From Lutraria lutraria (Eukaryota; Mollusca; Bivalvia; Venerida; Mactridae), in the NCBI GenBank assembly GCA_964023205.1, contig OZ026844.1, positions 32,659,326 through 32,723,325 of the forward strand: a DNA stretch of 64,000 bases, read 5' to 3'. Both the position numbers and the translations under genes were made by a program. The notes beneath the pieces are model-generated. The model ran no database searches. It was not told the origin of the DNA and worked only from the letters and a program-made list of their open reading frames with translations. Of the stretch, positions 1-11,651 are shown one piece after another (positions within the stretch are counted from its first letter, which is position 1; each line of letters starts with the position of its first letter).

Positions 1-1800
1 CTACCAAGTTTGTTCAAATTATTTCCCTAGGGTCAAAATTAGCCTTGCCCTGGGGTTTATTCTATTTTATATAGGAAAATTTAAAAAAAATTCCTTCTCC
101 GAAACCACAAGGCCTAGAGCTAAGATATTTGGTATGTAGCATTGTCTAGTGGACCTCTACCAAGTTTGTTCAAATTATTGCCCTAGGGTCAAAATTGGCC
201 CCGTCCCGGGGGTCACTTGATTTATATAGACTTATATAGGAAAATTTAAAAAATCTCCGAAACTGCAAGGCCTAGAGCTTAGATATTTTGTATGTAGCAT
301 TGTCTAGTGGACCTTTACCAAGTTTGTTCAAATTATGGTCCCGGGGTCAAAATTAGCCCTGCCCTGGGGTTTATTCTATTTTATATAGGAAAATTTAAAA
401 AATCTTCCCCGAAACCACAAGGCCTAGAGCTAAGATATTTGGTATCTAGCTTTGTCTAATAGACATCTTTTAAAAACGGCCCAGATGGGTCACTTGATCT
501 TACTTGAACTCGTATAGAAAACTTCAACAATGTTAATCTCCAAATGACCTTTTCTCCTGGTGAGCATTTATAGGGCCATCATGGCCCTCTTGTTTAAATT
601 TTCCTATATAAAATAGAATAAACCCCATGGCAGGACCAATTTTGACCCTAGGGCAATAATTTGAACAAACTTGGTAGAGGTCCACTAGATAATGCTACAT
701 ACCAAATATCTTAGCTTTAGGCCTTGTGGTTTCGGAGAAGATTTTTTAAGTTTTCCTAAATAAAATAGAATAAACCCCAGGGCAGGCCCAATTTTGACCC
801 TAGGGCAATAATTTGAACAAACTTGGTAGAGGTCCACTAGACAATGCTACATACCAAATATCTTAGCTCTAGGCCATGCGGTTTCGGAGAAGATTTTTTA
901 AATTTTCCTATATCAAATAGAATAAACCCCAGGGCAGGCCCAATTTTGACCCTAGGGTAATAATTTGAACAAACTTGGTAGAAGTCCACTGGACAATGCT
1001 ATATGCCAAATATTTTAGCTCTAGGCCGTGTGGTTTCGGACAAGAAGATTTTTTAAGTTTTTCTATTTGTTGCCATAGCAACCAGAGTTTTTTAATGAAA
1101 TTTAATTTTTTGAACAACTTTGAAAGGGGACCACCCAAGGATCATTCCAGCAACGTTTGGTTGCAATGGGCATAGCGGTGTAGGAGGAGATGTTGTTTTA
1201 AGTAAACATGGACGCCACGTAACGACGCACGATGGACGCAGGGCGATCACAAAAGCTGACCCTGAGCACATTCGTGCTCTGATGAGCTAAAAATGTCAAA
1301 ACAACCATATCGGTTGTATGTTATAACAAAATGTGTTTAGTTACGTAAAATGAATACGTCATACCAGTTCTATTCTTGTGCTTTTGTCAATAACATTAAT
1401 TATTCAACGAAACGCAATGTTGGATTACGTACCATACGGTGACGTCACGCTATGTTATTGTTTATAACTTCCATTTTGTAAGTAGTTCTTGCAAATACCC
1501 ATAATGCCCCGAGCAGAAGAACACAGGTCAGTGCATAGCGCTACCGTAGTGTACACATTGCCTGCAGAATGATAATCTTCACGCATGCGCAATATGTTAT
1601 TTACTCGTATCTTCTCGCGGCGAGTATACAGATAGGTAATACATCATGTTGTAAATGTTTGATTTTGTATTTTCTGTATCGTACAAAACACTTAAGACAT
1701 TGTATTTAATGAAAATCGGGGAGGCTGATATTGCTACCAAATATTGTTTGTATAATGACCCTGCTCTTGTTAAATATTTCCCATGTTTAAGCCAAAAAAA
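1..1800 (+). repeat. Array unit U0 (partial, cut by window edge)
   Basis: It begins inside the minus-strand element of the unit, followed by the plus-strand right part ending near 1293 and the spacer to 1800. It is type B (GTCTAGTGG near 164 and GGCCTAGAG near 270) and has the T form of the spacer variant (GAATGATAATC near 1567). A private change is TAGACATCTTT near 472, where every other unit has TAGACCTCTTT. Confidence 0.93.
1294..1800. promoter_or_regulatory. Array spacer with CRE, bZIP and NRF1-like sites (first complete copy)
   Basis: About 507 bp lie between the right end of one element and the left end of the next, repeated once per unit. Seen directly: TTACGTAA at 1341-1348, TACGTCAT at 1355-1362, the perfect CRE palindrome TGACGTCA at 1440-1447, CACGCATGCGCAA at 1580-1592 (close to the NRF1 consensus) and CTCGCGGCGAG at 1614-1624. 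The spacer lacks the element's subrepeats and is richer in CpG-containing motifs. This looks promoter-like, but transcription is only inferred. Chance occurrence of single motifs is possible; a perfect CRE and an NRF1-like site within 150 bp is less easily dismissed. Confidence 0.45.
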
Positions 1801-2570
1801 CAAGAGGGCCATGATGGCCCTGTAAATGCTCACCAGGAAAAAAGGTCATTAGGAGACGAACATTGTTAAAATATTTCTACACGAGTCCAAGTAAAATCAA
1901 GTGACCCTAAGGTCAGGGCTAATTTTTACCCCAGGGTCATAATATGAACAAATTTGGAAGAGGTCTGCTAGACAATACTACATTCAAAATATCTTAACTC
2001 TTGGCCTTGTGGTTTCGGAGAAGAAACTTGGTAGAGGTCCACTAGACAATACTACATACCAAATATCTTAGCTCTAGGCCTTATGGTTTAGGAGAATAAG
2101 ATTTTTCAAATTTTCCTATATAAAATAGAATAAACCTCAGGGCAGGGTCAATTTTGACCCCGGTGCCATAATTTGAACCAACTTGGTAGAGGTCCACTAG
2201 ACAATGCCACATACAAAATATCTAAGCTCTAAGCCTTGCGGTTTCGGAGAAGATTTTTAAAATTTTCCTATATAAAATAGAATAAACCTCAGGGCAGGGC
2301 CAATTTTGACCCCGGTGCCATAATTTGAACCAACTTGGTAGAGGTCCACTAGACAATGCCACATACAAAATATCTAAGCTCTAGGCCTTGCTGTTTCGGA
2401 GAAAAAGATTTTAAATTTTTCCAATACAAGTCTATATAAATCAAGTGACCCACGGGGCGGGGCCAATTTTGACCCTAGGGCAATAATTTGAACAAACTTG
2501 GTAGAGGTCCACTAGATAATGCTATGTACCAATTATCTCAGCTCTAGGCCTTGTGGTTTCGGAGAAGATT
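1801..2570 (+). mobile_element. Left part of plus-strand hairpin-ended element in U1
   Basis: It begins with the palindrome AGGGCCATGATGGCCCT followed by GCTCACCAGG, the conserved left end of this family. Five subrepeats of about 150 bp follow, recognised by a GGTTTCGGAGAAG-like block near 2003, 2078, 2240, 2390 and 2552. Two of them are near-identical neighbours 152 bp apart. Relative to the terminal element at 40,849-41,941, all array units lack about 78 bp just after the first GGTTTCGGAGAAG. The part stops abruptly in a T-run, where a minus-strand element starts. Confidence 0.85.
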
Positions 2571-3876
2571 TTTTAGCTCACCAGAGCACGAATGTGCTCA
2601 AGGTGAGCTTTTGTGATCGCCCTGCGTTCATCGTGCGTCGTTACGTGGCGTCCATGTTTACTTAAAACAACATCTCCTCCTACACCGCTATGCCGATTGC
2701 AACCAAACTTTGCTGGGATGATCCTTGGGTGGTCCCCTTTCAAAGTTGTTCAAAAAATTAAATTTCATTAAAAAACTCTGGTTGCTATGGCAACAAATAG
2801 AAAAAACTTTAAAAATCTTCTTGTCCGAAACCACAGGGCCTAGAGCTGAGATATTTGGTATGTAGCATTGTCTAATGGAACTCTACAAAGTTTGTTCAAA
2901 TTATTCCCCTAGGGTCAAAATTGGCTCCGCCCCGGGGGTAACTTGATTTTACATAGACTTATATAGGAAATTAAAAAAAAACCTAGGGTCAAAATTGGCT
3001 CCGCCGCGGGGGTAACTTGATTGTACATAGACTTATATAGGAAATTAAAAAAACCTTCTTGTCAAAAATTACAATGCCTAGAGCTTTGATATTTGGTGTG
3101 TAGCATAGTCTAGTAGACCTCTACCAAGTTTATTCAAATTATTGCCCTAGGGTTAAAATTGGCCCCGTCCCGGGGGTCACTTGATTTATATATACTTATA
3201 AAGGACAATTTTAAAAATCTTCTTCTCCGAAACCACAAGGCATAGAGCTAAGATATTTGGTATGTAGCATTATCTAGTGGACCTCTACCAAGTTTGTTCA
3301 AATTATTTCCCTAGGGTCAAAATTAGCCTTGCCCTGGGGTTTATTCTATTTTATATAGGAAAATTTAAAAAAAATTCCTTCTCCGAAACCACAAGGCCTA
3401 GAGCTAAGATATTTGGTATGTAGCATTGTCAAGTGGACCTCTACCAAGTTTGTTCAAATTATTGCCCTAGGGTCAAAATTGGCCCCGTCCCGGGGGTCAC
3501 TTGATTTATATAGACTTATATAGGAAAATTTAAAAAATCTCCGAAACTGCAAGGCATAGAGCTTAGATATTTTGTATGTAGCATTGTCTAGTGGACCTTT
3601 ACCAAGTTTGTTCAAATTATGGTCCCGGGGTCAAAATTAGCCCTGCCCTGGGGTTTATTCTATTTTATATAGGAAAATTTAAAAAATCTTCCCCGAAACC
3701 ACAAGGCCTAGAGCTAAGATATTTGGTATCTAGCTTTGTCTAATAGACCTCTTTTAAAAACGGCCCAGATGGGTCACTTGATCTTACTTGAACTCGTATA
3801 GAAAACTTCAACAATGTTAATCTCCAAATGACCTTTTCTCCTGGTGAGCATTTATAGGGCCATCATGGCCCTCTTG
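2571..3876 (-). mobile_element. Complete inverted element of the same family inside U1
   Basis: Read on the minus strand it runs from the left end (CAAGAGGGCCATGATGGCCC, top coordinate 3876) to the right-end hairpin and A-tract near 2571-2610. It carries about six subrepeats, and the right-end module matches a stretch shared by all copies, including GTTGCCATAGCAACCAGAG. Its left end (CCAGGAGAAAAGGTCATTTG type) matches the solo copy at 52,594 rather than the left part of the surrounding plus element, so it belongs to a different subfamily. It contains a 69-70-bp internal duplication near 2977-3047. It sits between T-runs, consistent with insertion into a T/A homopolymer without an obvious target-site duplication. 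Confidence 0.85.
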
Positions 3877-4577
3877 TTTAAATTTTCCTATATAAAATAG
3901 AATAAACCCCATGGCAGGACCAATTTTGACCCTAGGGCAATAATTTGAACAAACTTGGTAGAGGTCCACTAGATAATGCTACATACCAAATATCTTAGCT
4001 TTAGGCCTTGTGGTTTCGGAGAAGATTTTTTAAGTTTTCCTAAATAAAATAGAATAAACCCCAGGGCAGGCCCAATTTTGACCCTAGGGCAATAATTTGA
4101 ACAAACTTGGTAGAGGTCCACTAGACAATGCTACATACCAAATATCTTAGCTCTAGGCCATGCGGTTTCGGAGAAGATTTTTTAAATTTTCCTATATCAA
4201 ATAGAATAAACCCCAGGGCAGGCCCAATTTTGACCCTAGGGTAATAATTTGAACAAACTTGGTAGAAGTCCACTGGACAATGCTATATGCCAAATATTTT
4301 AGCTCTAGGCCGTGTGGTTTCGGACAAGAAGATTTTTTAAGTTTTTCTATTTGTTGCCATAGCAACCAGAGTTTTTTAATGAAATTTAATTTTTTGAACA
4401 ACTTTGAAAGGGGACCACCCAAGGATCATTCCAGCAACGTTTGGTTGCAATGGGCATAGCGGTGTAGGAGGAGATGTTGTTTTAAGTAAACATGGACGCC
4501 ACGTAACGACGCACGATGGACGCAGGGCGATCACAAAAGCTGACCCTGAGCACATTCGTGCTCTGATGAGCTAAAAA
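3877..4577 (+). mobile_element. Right part of plus-strand element in U1
   Basis: It resumes in a subrepeat (TTTAAATTTTCCTATATAAA) and has three subrepeats with GGTTTCGG blocks near 4013, 4165 and 4316. The conserved right-end module follows: GTTGCCATAGCAACCAGAG, a stretch rich in GACGC/ACGCACGATGG, then the terminal stem-loop around GAGCACATTCGTGCTC and GAGCTAAAAA. It may be the rest of the plus element split by the inner insertion. Its sequence near the right end differs from that of the terminal element, however, so it may come from another copy. Confidence 0.82.
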
Positions 4578-5084
4578 TGTCAAAACAACCATATCGGTTG
4601 TATGTTATAACAAAATGTGTTTAGTTACGTAAAATGAATACGTCATACCAGTTCTATTCTTGTGCTTTTGTCAATAACATTAATTATTCAACGAAACGCA
4701 ATGTTGGATTACGTACCATACGGTGACGTCACGCTATGTTATTGTTTATAACTTCCATTTTGTAAGTAGTTCTTGCAAATACCCATAATGCCCCGAGCAG
4801 AAGAACACAGGTCAGTGCATAGCGCTACCGTAGTGTACACATTGCCTGCAGAATGAAAATCTTCACGCATGCGCAATATGTTATTTACTCGTATCTTCTC
4901 GCGGCGAGTATACAGATAGGTAATACATCATGTTGTAAATGTTTGATTTTGTATTTTCTGTATCGTACAAAACACTTAAGACATTGTATTTAATGAAAAT
5001 CGGGGAGGCTGATATTGCTACCAAATATTGTTTATATAATGACCCTGCTCTTGTTAAATATTTCCCATGTTTAAGCCAAAAAAA

Positions 5085-8000
5085 CAAGAGGGCCATGATG
5101 GCCCTGTAAATGCTCATCAGGAAAAAAGGTCATTAGGAGACGAACATTGTTAAAATATTTCTACACGAGTCCAAGTAAAATCAAGTGACCCTAAGGTCAG
5201 GGCTAATTTTTACCCCAGGGTCATAATATGAACAAATTTGGAAGAGGTCTGCTAGACAATACTACATTCAAAATATCTTAACTCTTGGCCTTGTGGTTTC
5301 GGAGAAGAAACTTGGTAGAGGTCCACTAGACAATACTACATACCAAATATCTTAGCTCTAGGCCTTATGGTTTAGGAGAATAAGATTTTTCAAATTTTCC
5401 TATATAAAATAGAATAAACCTCAGGGCAGGGTCAATTTTGACCCCGGTGCCATAATTTGAACCAACTTGGTAGAGGTCCACTAGACAATGCCACATACAA
5501 AATATCTAAGCTCTAAGCCTTGCGGTTTCGGAGAAGATTTTTAAAATTTTCCTATATAAAATAGAATAAACCTCAGGGCAGGGCCAATTTTGACCCCGGT
5601 GCCATAATTTGAACCAACTTGGTAGAGGTCCACTAGACAATGCCACATACAAAATATCTAAGCTCTAGGCCTTGCTGTTTCGGAGAAAAAGATTTTAAAT
5701 TTTTCCAATACAAGTCTATATAAATCAAGTGACCCACGGGGCGGGGCCAATTTTGACCCTAGGGCAATAATTTGAACAAACTTGGTAGAGGTCCACTAGA
5801 TAATGCTATGTACCAATTATCTCAGCTCTAGGCCTTGTGGTTTCGGAGAAGATTTTTAGCTCACCAGAGCACGAATGTGCTCAAGGTGAGCTTTTGTGAT
5901 CGCCCTGCGTTCATCGTGCGTCGTTACGTGGCGTCCATGTTTACTTAAAACAACATCTCCTCCTACACCGCTATGCCGATTGCAACCAAACTTTGCTGGG
6001 ATGATCCTTGGGTGGTCCCCTTTCAAAGTTGTTCAAAAAATTAAATTTCATTAAAAAACTCTGGTTGCTATGGCAACAAATAGAAAAAACTTTAAAAATC
6101 TTCTTGTCCGAAACCACAGGGCCTAGAGCTGAGATATTTGGTATGTAGCATTGTCTAATGGAACTCTACAAAGTTTGTTCAAATTATTCCCCTAGGGTCA
6201 AAATTGGCTCCGCCCCGGGGGTAACTTGATTTTACATAGACTTATATAGGAAATTAAAAAAAAACCTAGGGTCAAAATTGGCTCCGCCGCGGGGGTAACT
6301 TGATTGTACATAGACTTATATAGGAAATTAAAAAAACCTTCTTGTCAAAAATTACAATGCCTAGAGCTTTGATATTTGGTGTGTAGCATAGTCTAGTAGA
6401 CCTCTACCAAGTTTATTCAAATTATTGCCCTAGGGTTAAAATTGGCCCCGTCCCGGGGGTCACTTGATTTATATATACTTATAAAGGACAATTTTAAAAA
6501 TCTTCTTCTCCGAAACCACAAGGCATAGAGCTAAGATATTTGGTATGTAGCATTATCTAGTGGACCTCTACCAAGTTTGTTCAAATTATTTCCCTAGGGT
6601 CAAAATTAGCCTTGCCCTGGGGTTTATTCTATTTTATATAGGAAAATTTAAAAAAAATTCCTTCTCCGAAACCACAAGGCCTAGAGCTAAGATATTTGGT
6701 ATGTAGCATTGTCTAGTGGACCTCTACCAAGTTTGTTCAAATTATTGCCCTAGGGTCAAAATTGGCCCCGTCCCGGGGGTCACTTGATTTATATAGACTT
6801 ATATAGGAAAATTTAAAAAATCTCCGAAACTGCAAGGCCTAGAGCTTAGATATTTTGTATGTAGCATTGTCTAGTGGACCTTTACCAAGTTTGTTCAAAT
6901 TATGGTCCCGGGGTCAAAATTAGCCCTGCCCTGGGGTTTATTCTATTTTATATAGGAAAATTTAAAAAATCTTCCCCGAAACCACAAGGCCTAGAGCTAA
7001 GATATTTGGTATCTAGCTTTGTCTAATAGACCTCTTTTAAAAACGGCCCAGATGGGTCACTTGATCTTACTTGAACTCGTATAGAAAACTTCAACAATGT
7101 TAATCTCCAAATGACCTTTTCTCCTGGTGAGCATTTATAGGGCCATCATGGCCCTCTTGTTTAAATTTTCCTATATAAAATAGAATAAACCCCATGGCAG
7201 GACCAATTTTGACCCTAGGGCAATAATTTGAACAAACTTGGTAGAGGTCCACTAGATAATGCTACATACCAAATATCTTAGCTTTAGGCCTTGTGGTTTC
7301 GGAGAAGATTTTTTAAGTTTTCCTAAATAAAATAGAATAAACCCCAGGGCAGGCCCAATTTTGACCCTAGGGCAATAATTTGAACAAACTTGGTAGAGGT
7401 CCACTAGACAATGCTACATACCAAATATCTTAGCTCTAGGCCATGCGGTTTCGGAGAAGATTTTTTAAATTTTCCTATATCAAATAGAATAAACCCCAGG
7501 GCAGGCCCAATTTTGACCCTAGGGTAATAATTTGAACAAACTTGGTAGAAGTCCACTGGACAATGCTATATGCCAAATATTTTAGCTCTAGGCCGTGTGG
7601 TTTCGGACAAGAAGATTTTTTAAGTTTTTCTATTTGTTGCCATAGCAACCAGAGTTTTTTAATGAAATTTAATTTTTTGAACAACTTTGAAAGGGGACCA
7701 CCCAAGGATCATTCCAGCAACGTTTGGTTGCAATGGGCATAGCGGTGTAGGAGGAGATGTTGTTTTAAGTAAACATGGACGCCACGTAACGACGCACGAT
7801 GGACGCAGGGCGATCACAAAAGCTGACCCTGAGCACATTCGTGCTCTGATGAGCTAAAAATGTCAAAACAACCATATCGGTTGTATGTTATAACAAAATG
7901 TGTTTAGTTACGTAAAATGAATACGTCATACCAGTTCTATTCTTGTGCTTTTGTCAATAACATTAATTATTCAACGAAACGCAATGTTGGATTACGTACC

Positions 8001-8367
8001 ATACGGTGACGTCACGCTATGTTATTGTTTATAACTTCCATTTTGTAAGTAGTTCTTGCAAATACCCATAATGCCCCGAGCAGAAGAACACAGGTCAGTG
8101 CATAGCGCTACCGTAGTGTACACATTGCCTGCAGAATGATAATCTTCACGCATGCGCAATATGTTATTTACTCGTATCTTCTCGCGGCGAGTATACAGAT
8201 AGGTAATACATCATGTTGTAAATGTTTGATTTTGTATTTTCTGTATCGTACAAAACACTTAAGACATTGTATTTAATGAAAATCGGGGAGGCTGATATTG
8301 CTACCAAATATTGTTTGTATAATGACCCTGCTCTTGTTAAATATTTCCCATGTTTAAGCCAAAAAAA
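5085..8367 (+). repeat. Array unit U2 (3,283 bp)
   Basis: Type B (GTCTAGTGG near 6712, GGCCTAGAG near 6836), five T at the inner junction and T-form spacer (near 8136). The left end has a private GCTCATCAGG near 5112 where other units read GCTCACCAGG. Confidence 0.94.
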
Positions 8368-11300
8368 CAAGAGGGCCATGATGGCCCTGTAAATGCTCAC
8401 CAGGAAAAAAGGTCATTAGGAGACGAACATTGTTAAAATATTTCTACACGAGTCCAAGTAAAATCAAGTGACCCTAAGGTCAGGGCTAATTTTTACCCCA
8501 GGGTCATAATATGAACAAATTTGGAAGAGGTCTGCTAGACAATACTACATTCAAAATATCTTAACTCTTGGCCTTGTGGTTTCGGAGAAGAAACTTGGTA
8601 GAGGTCCACTAGACAATACTACATACCAAATATCTTAGCTCTAGGCCTTATGGTTTAGGAGAATAAGATTTTTCAAATTTTCCTATATAAAATAGAATAA
8701 ACCTCAGGGCAGGGTCAATTTTGACCCCGGTGCCATAATTTGAACCAACTTGGTAGAGGTCCACTAGACAATGCCACATACAAAATATCTAAGCTCTAAG
8801 CCTTGCGGTTTCGGAGAAGATTTTTAAAATTTTCCTATATAAAATAGAATAAACCTCAGGGCAGGGCCAATTTTGACCCCGGTGCCATAATTTGAACCAA
8901 CTTGGTAGAGGTCCACTAGACAATGCCACATACAAAATATCTAAGCTCTAGGCCTTGCTGTTTCGGAGAAAAAGATTTTAAATTTTTCCAATACAAGTCT
9001 ATATAAATCAAGTGACCCACGGGGCGGGGCCAATTTTGACCCTAGGGCAATAATTTGAACAAACTTGGTAGAGGTCCACTAGATAATGCTATGTACCAAT
9101 TATCTCAGCTCTAGGCCTTGTGGTTTCGGAGAAGATTTTTTAGCTCACCAGAGCACGAATGTGCTCAAGGTGAGCTTTTGTGATCGCCCTGCGTTCATCG
9201 TGCGTCGTTACGTGGCGTCCATGTTTACTTAAAACAACATCTCCTCCTACACCGCTATGCCGATTGCAACCAAACTTTGCTGGGATGATCCTTGGGTGGT
9301 CCCCTTTCAAAGTTGTTCAAAAAATTAAATTTCATTAAAAAACTCTGGTTGCTATGGCAACAAATAGAAAAAACTTTAAAAATCTTCTTGTCCGAAACCA
9401 CAGGGCCTAGAGCTGAGATATTTGGTATGTAGCATTGTCTAATGGAACTCTACAAAGTTTGTTCAAATTATTCCCCTAGGGTCAAAATTGGCTCCGCCCC
9501 GGGGGTAACTTGATTTTACATAGACTTATATAGGAAATTAAAAAAAAACCTAGGGTCAAAATTGGCTCCGCCGCGGGGGTAACTTGATTGTACATAGACT
9601 TATATAGGAAATTAAAAAAACCTTCTTGTCAAAAATTACAATGCCTAGAGCTTTGATATTTGGTGTGTAGCATAGTCTAGTAGACCTCTACCAAGTTTAT
9701 TCAAATTATTGCCCTAGGGTTAAAATTGGCCCCGTCCCGGGGGTCACTTGATTTATATATACTTATAAAGGACAATTTTAAAAATCTTCTTCTCCGAAAC
9801 CACAAGGCATAGAGCTAAGATATTTGGTATGTAGCATTATCTAGTGGACCTCTACCAAGTTTGTTCAAATTATTTCCCTAGGGTCAAAATTAGCCTTGCC
9901 CTGGGGTTTATTCTATTTTATATAGGAAAATTTAAAAAAAATTCCTTCTCCGAAACCACAAGGCCTAGAGCTAAGATATTTGGTATGTAGCATTGTCAAG
10001 TGGACCTCTACCAAGTTTGTTCAAATTATTGCCCTAGGGTCAAAATTGGCCCCGTCCCGGGGGTCACTTGATTTATATAGACTTATATAGGAAAATTTAA
10101 AAAATCTCCGAAACTGCAAGGCATAGAGCTTAGATATTTTGTATGTAGCATTGTCTAGTGGACCTTTACCAAGTTTGTTCAAATTATGGTCCCGGGGTCA
10201 AAATTAGCCCTGCCCTGGGGTTTATTCTATTTTATATAGGAAAATTTAAAAAATCTTCCCCGAAACCACAAGGCCTAGAGCTAAGATATTTGGTATCTAG
10301 CTTTGTCTAATAGACCTCTTTTAAAAACGGCCCAGATGGGTCACTTGATCTTACTTGAACTCGTATAGAAAACTTCAACAATGTTAATCTCCAAATGACC
10401 TTTTCTCCTGGTGAGCATTTATAGGGCCATCATGGCCCTCTTGTTTAAATTTTCCTATATAAAATAGAATAAACCCCATGGCAGGACCAATTTTGACCCT
10501 AGGGCAATAATTTGAACAAACTTGGTAGAGGTCCACTAGATAATGCTACATACCAAATATCTTAGCTTTAGGCCTTGTGGTTTCGGAGAAGATTTTTTAA
10601 GTTTTCCTAAATAAAATAGAATAAACCCCAGGGCAGGCCCAATTTTGACCCTAGGGCAATAATTTGAACAAACTTGGTAGAGGTCCACTAGACAATGCTA
10701 CATACCAAATATCTTAGCTCTAGGCCATGCGGTTTCGGAGAAGATTTTTTAAATTTTCCTATATCAAATAGAATAAACCCCAGGGCAGGCCCAATTTTGA
10801 CCCTAGGGTAATAATTTGAACAAACTTGGTAGAAGTCCACTGGACAATGCTATATGCCAAATATTTTAGCTCTAGGCCGTGTGGTTTCGGACAAGAAGAT
10901 TTTTTAAGTTTTTCTATTTGTTGCCATAGCAACCAGAGTTTTTTAATGAAATTTAATTTTTTGAACAACTTTGAAAGGGGACCACCCAAGGATCATTCCA
11001 GCAACGTTTGGTTGCAATGGGCATAGCGGTGTAGGAGGAGATGTTGTTTTAAGTAAACATGGACGCCACGTAACGACGCACGATGGACGCAGGGCGATCA
11101 CAAAAGCTGACCCTGAGCACATTCGTGCTCTGATGAGCTAAAAATGTCAAAACAACCATATCGGTTGTATGTTATAACAAAATGTGTTTAGTTACGTAAA
11201 ATGAATACGTCATACCAGTTCTATTCTTGTGCTTTTGTCAATAACATTAATTATTCAACGAAACGCAATGTTGGATTACGTACCATACGGTGACGTCACG

Positions 11301-11651
11301 CTATGTTATTGTTTATAACTTCCATTTTGTAAGTAGTTCTTGCAAATACCCATAATGCCCCGAGCAGAAGAACACAGGTCAGTGCATAGCGCTACCGTAG
11401 TGTACACATTGCCTGCAGAATGAAAATCTTCACGCATGCGCAATATGTTATTTACTCGTATCTTCTCGCGGCGAGTATACAGATAGGTAATACATCATGT
11501 TGTAAATGTTTGATTTTGTATTTTCTGTATCGTACAAAACACTTAAGACATTGTATTTAATGAAAATCGGGGAGGCTGATATTGCTACCAAATATTGTTT
11601 GTATAATGACCCTGCTCTTGTTAAATATTTCCCATGTTTAAGCCAAAAAAA
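8368..11651 (+). repeat. Array unit U3 (3,284 bp)
   Basis: Type A (GTCAAGTGG near 9993), six T at the inner junction near 9135 and A-form spacer near 11418. It repeats the marker combination of U1, so U0-U1 and U2-U3 look like copies of one dimer. Confidence 0.94.

Larger units (their letters stand above)
1801..5084 (+). repeat. Array unit U1 (3,284 bp, reference unit)
   Basis: Type A unit (GTCAAGTGG near 3428, GGCATAGAG near 3551). It has six T at the junction before the inner element (near 2569) and the A form of the spacer variant (GAATGAAAATC near 4851). The spacer has a private TTTATATAATG near 5031, where others read TTTGTATAATG. Its parts are listed separately as the model for all units. 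Confidence 0.95.

Noticed and set aside
908..1175. Overlapping open frames of 76 and 66 codons, present in almost every array unit, as a possible small gene
   Set aside because: They lie in subrepeats and the right-end module of the element on opposite strands, are conserved only because the whole unit is, and show no known motif. The edge unit breaks them.
1597..1833. Repeated 78-codon minus-strand frame spanning spacer and element left end
   Set aside because: It crosses the element-spacer junction and uses the terminal palindrome as its start, so it is an accident of the array and not a conserved gene.
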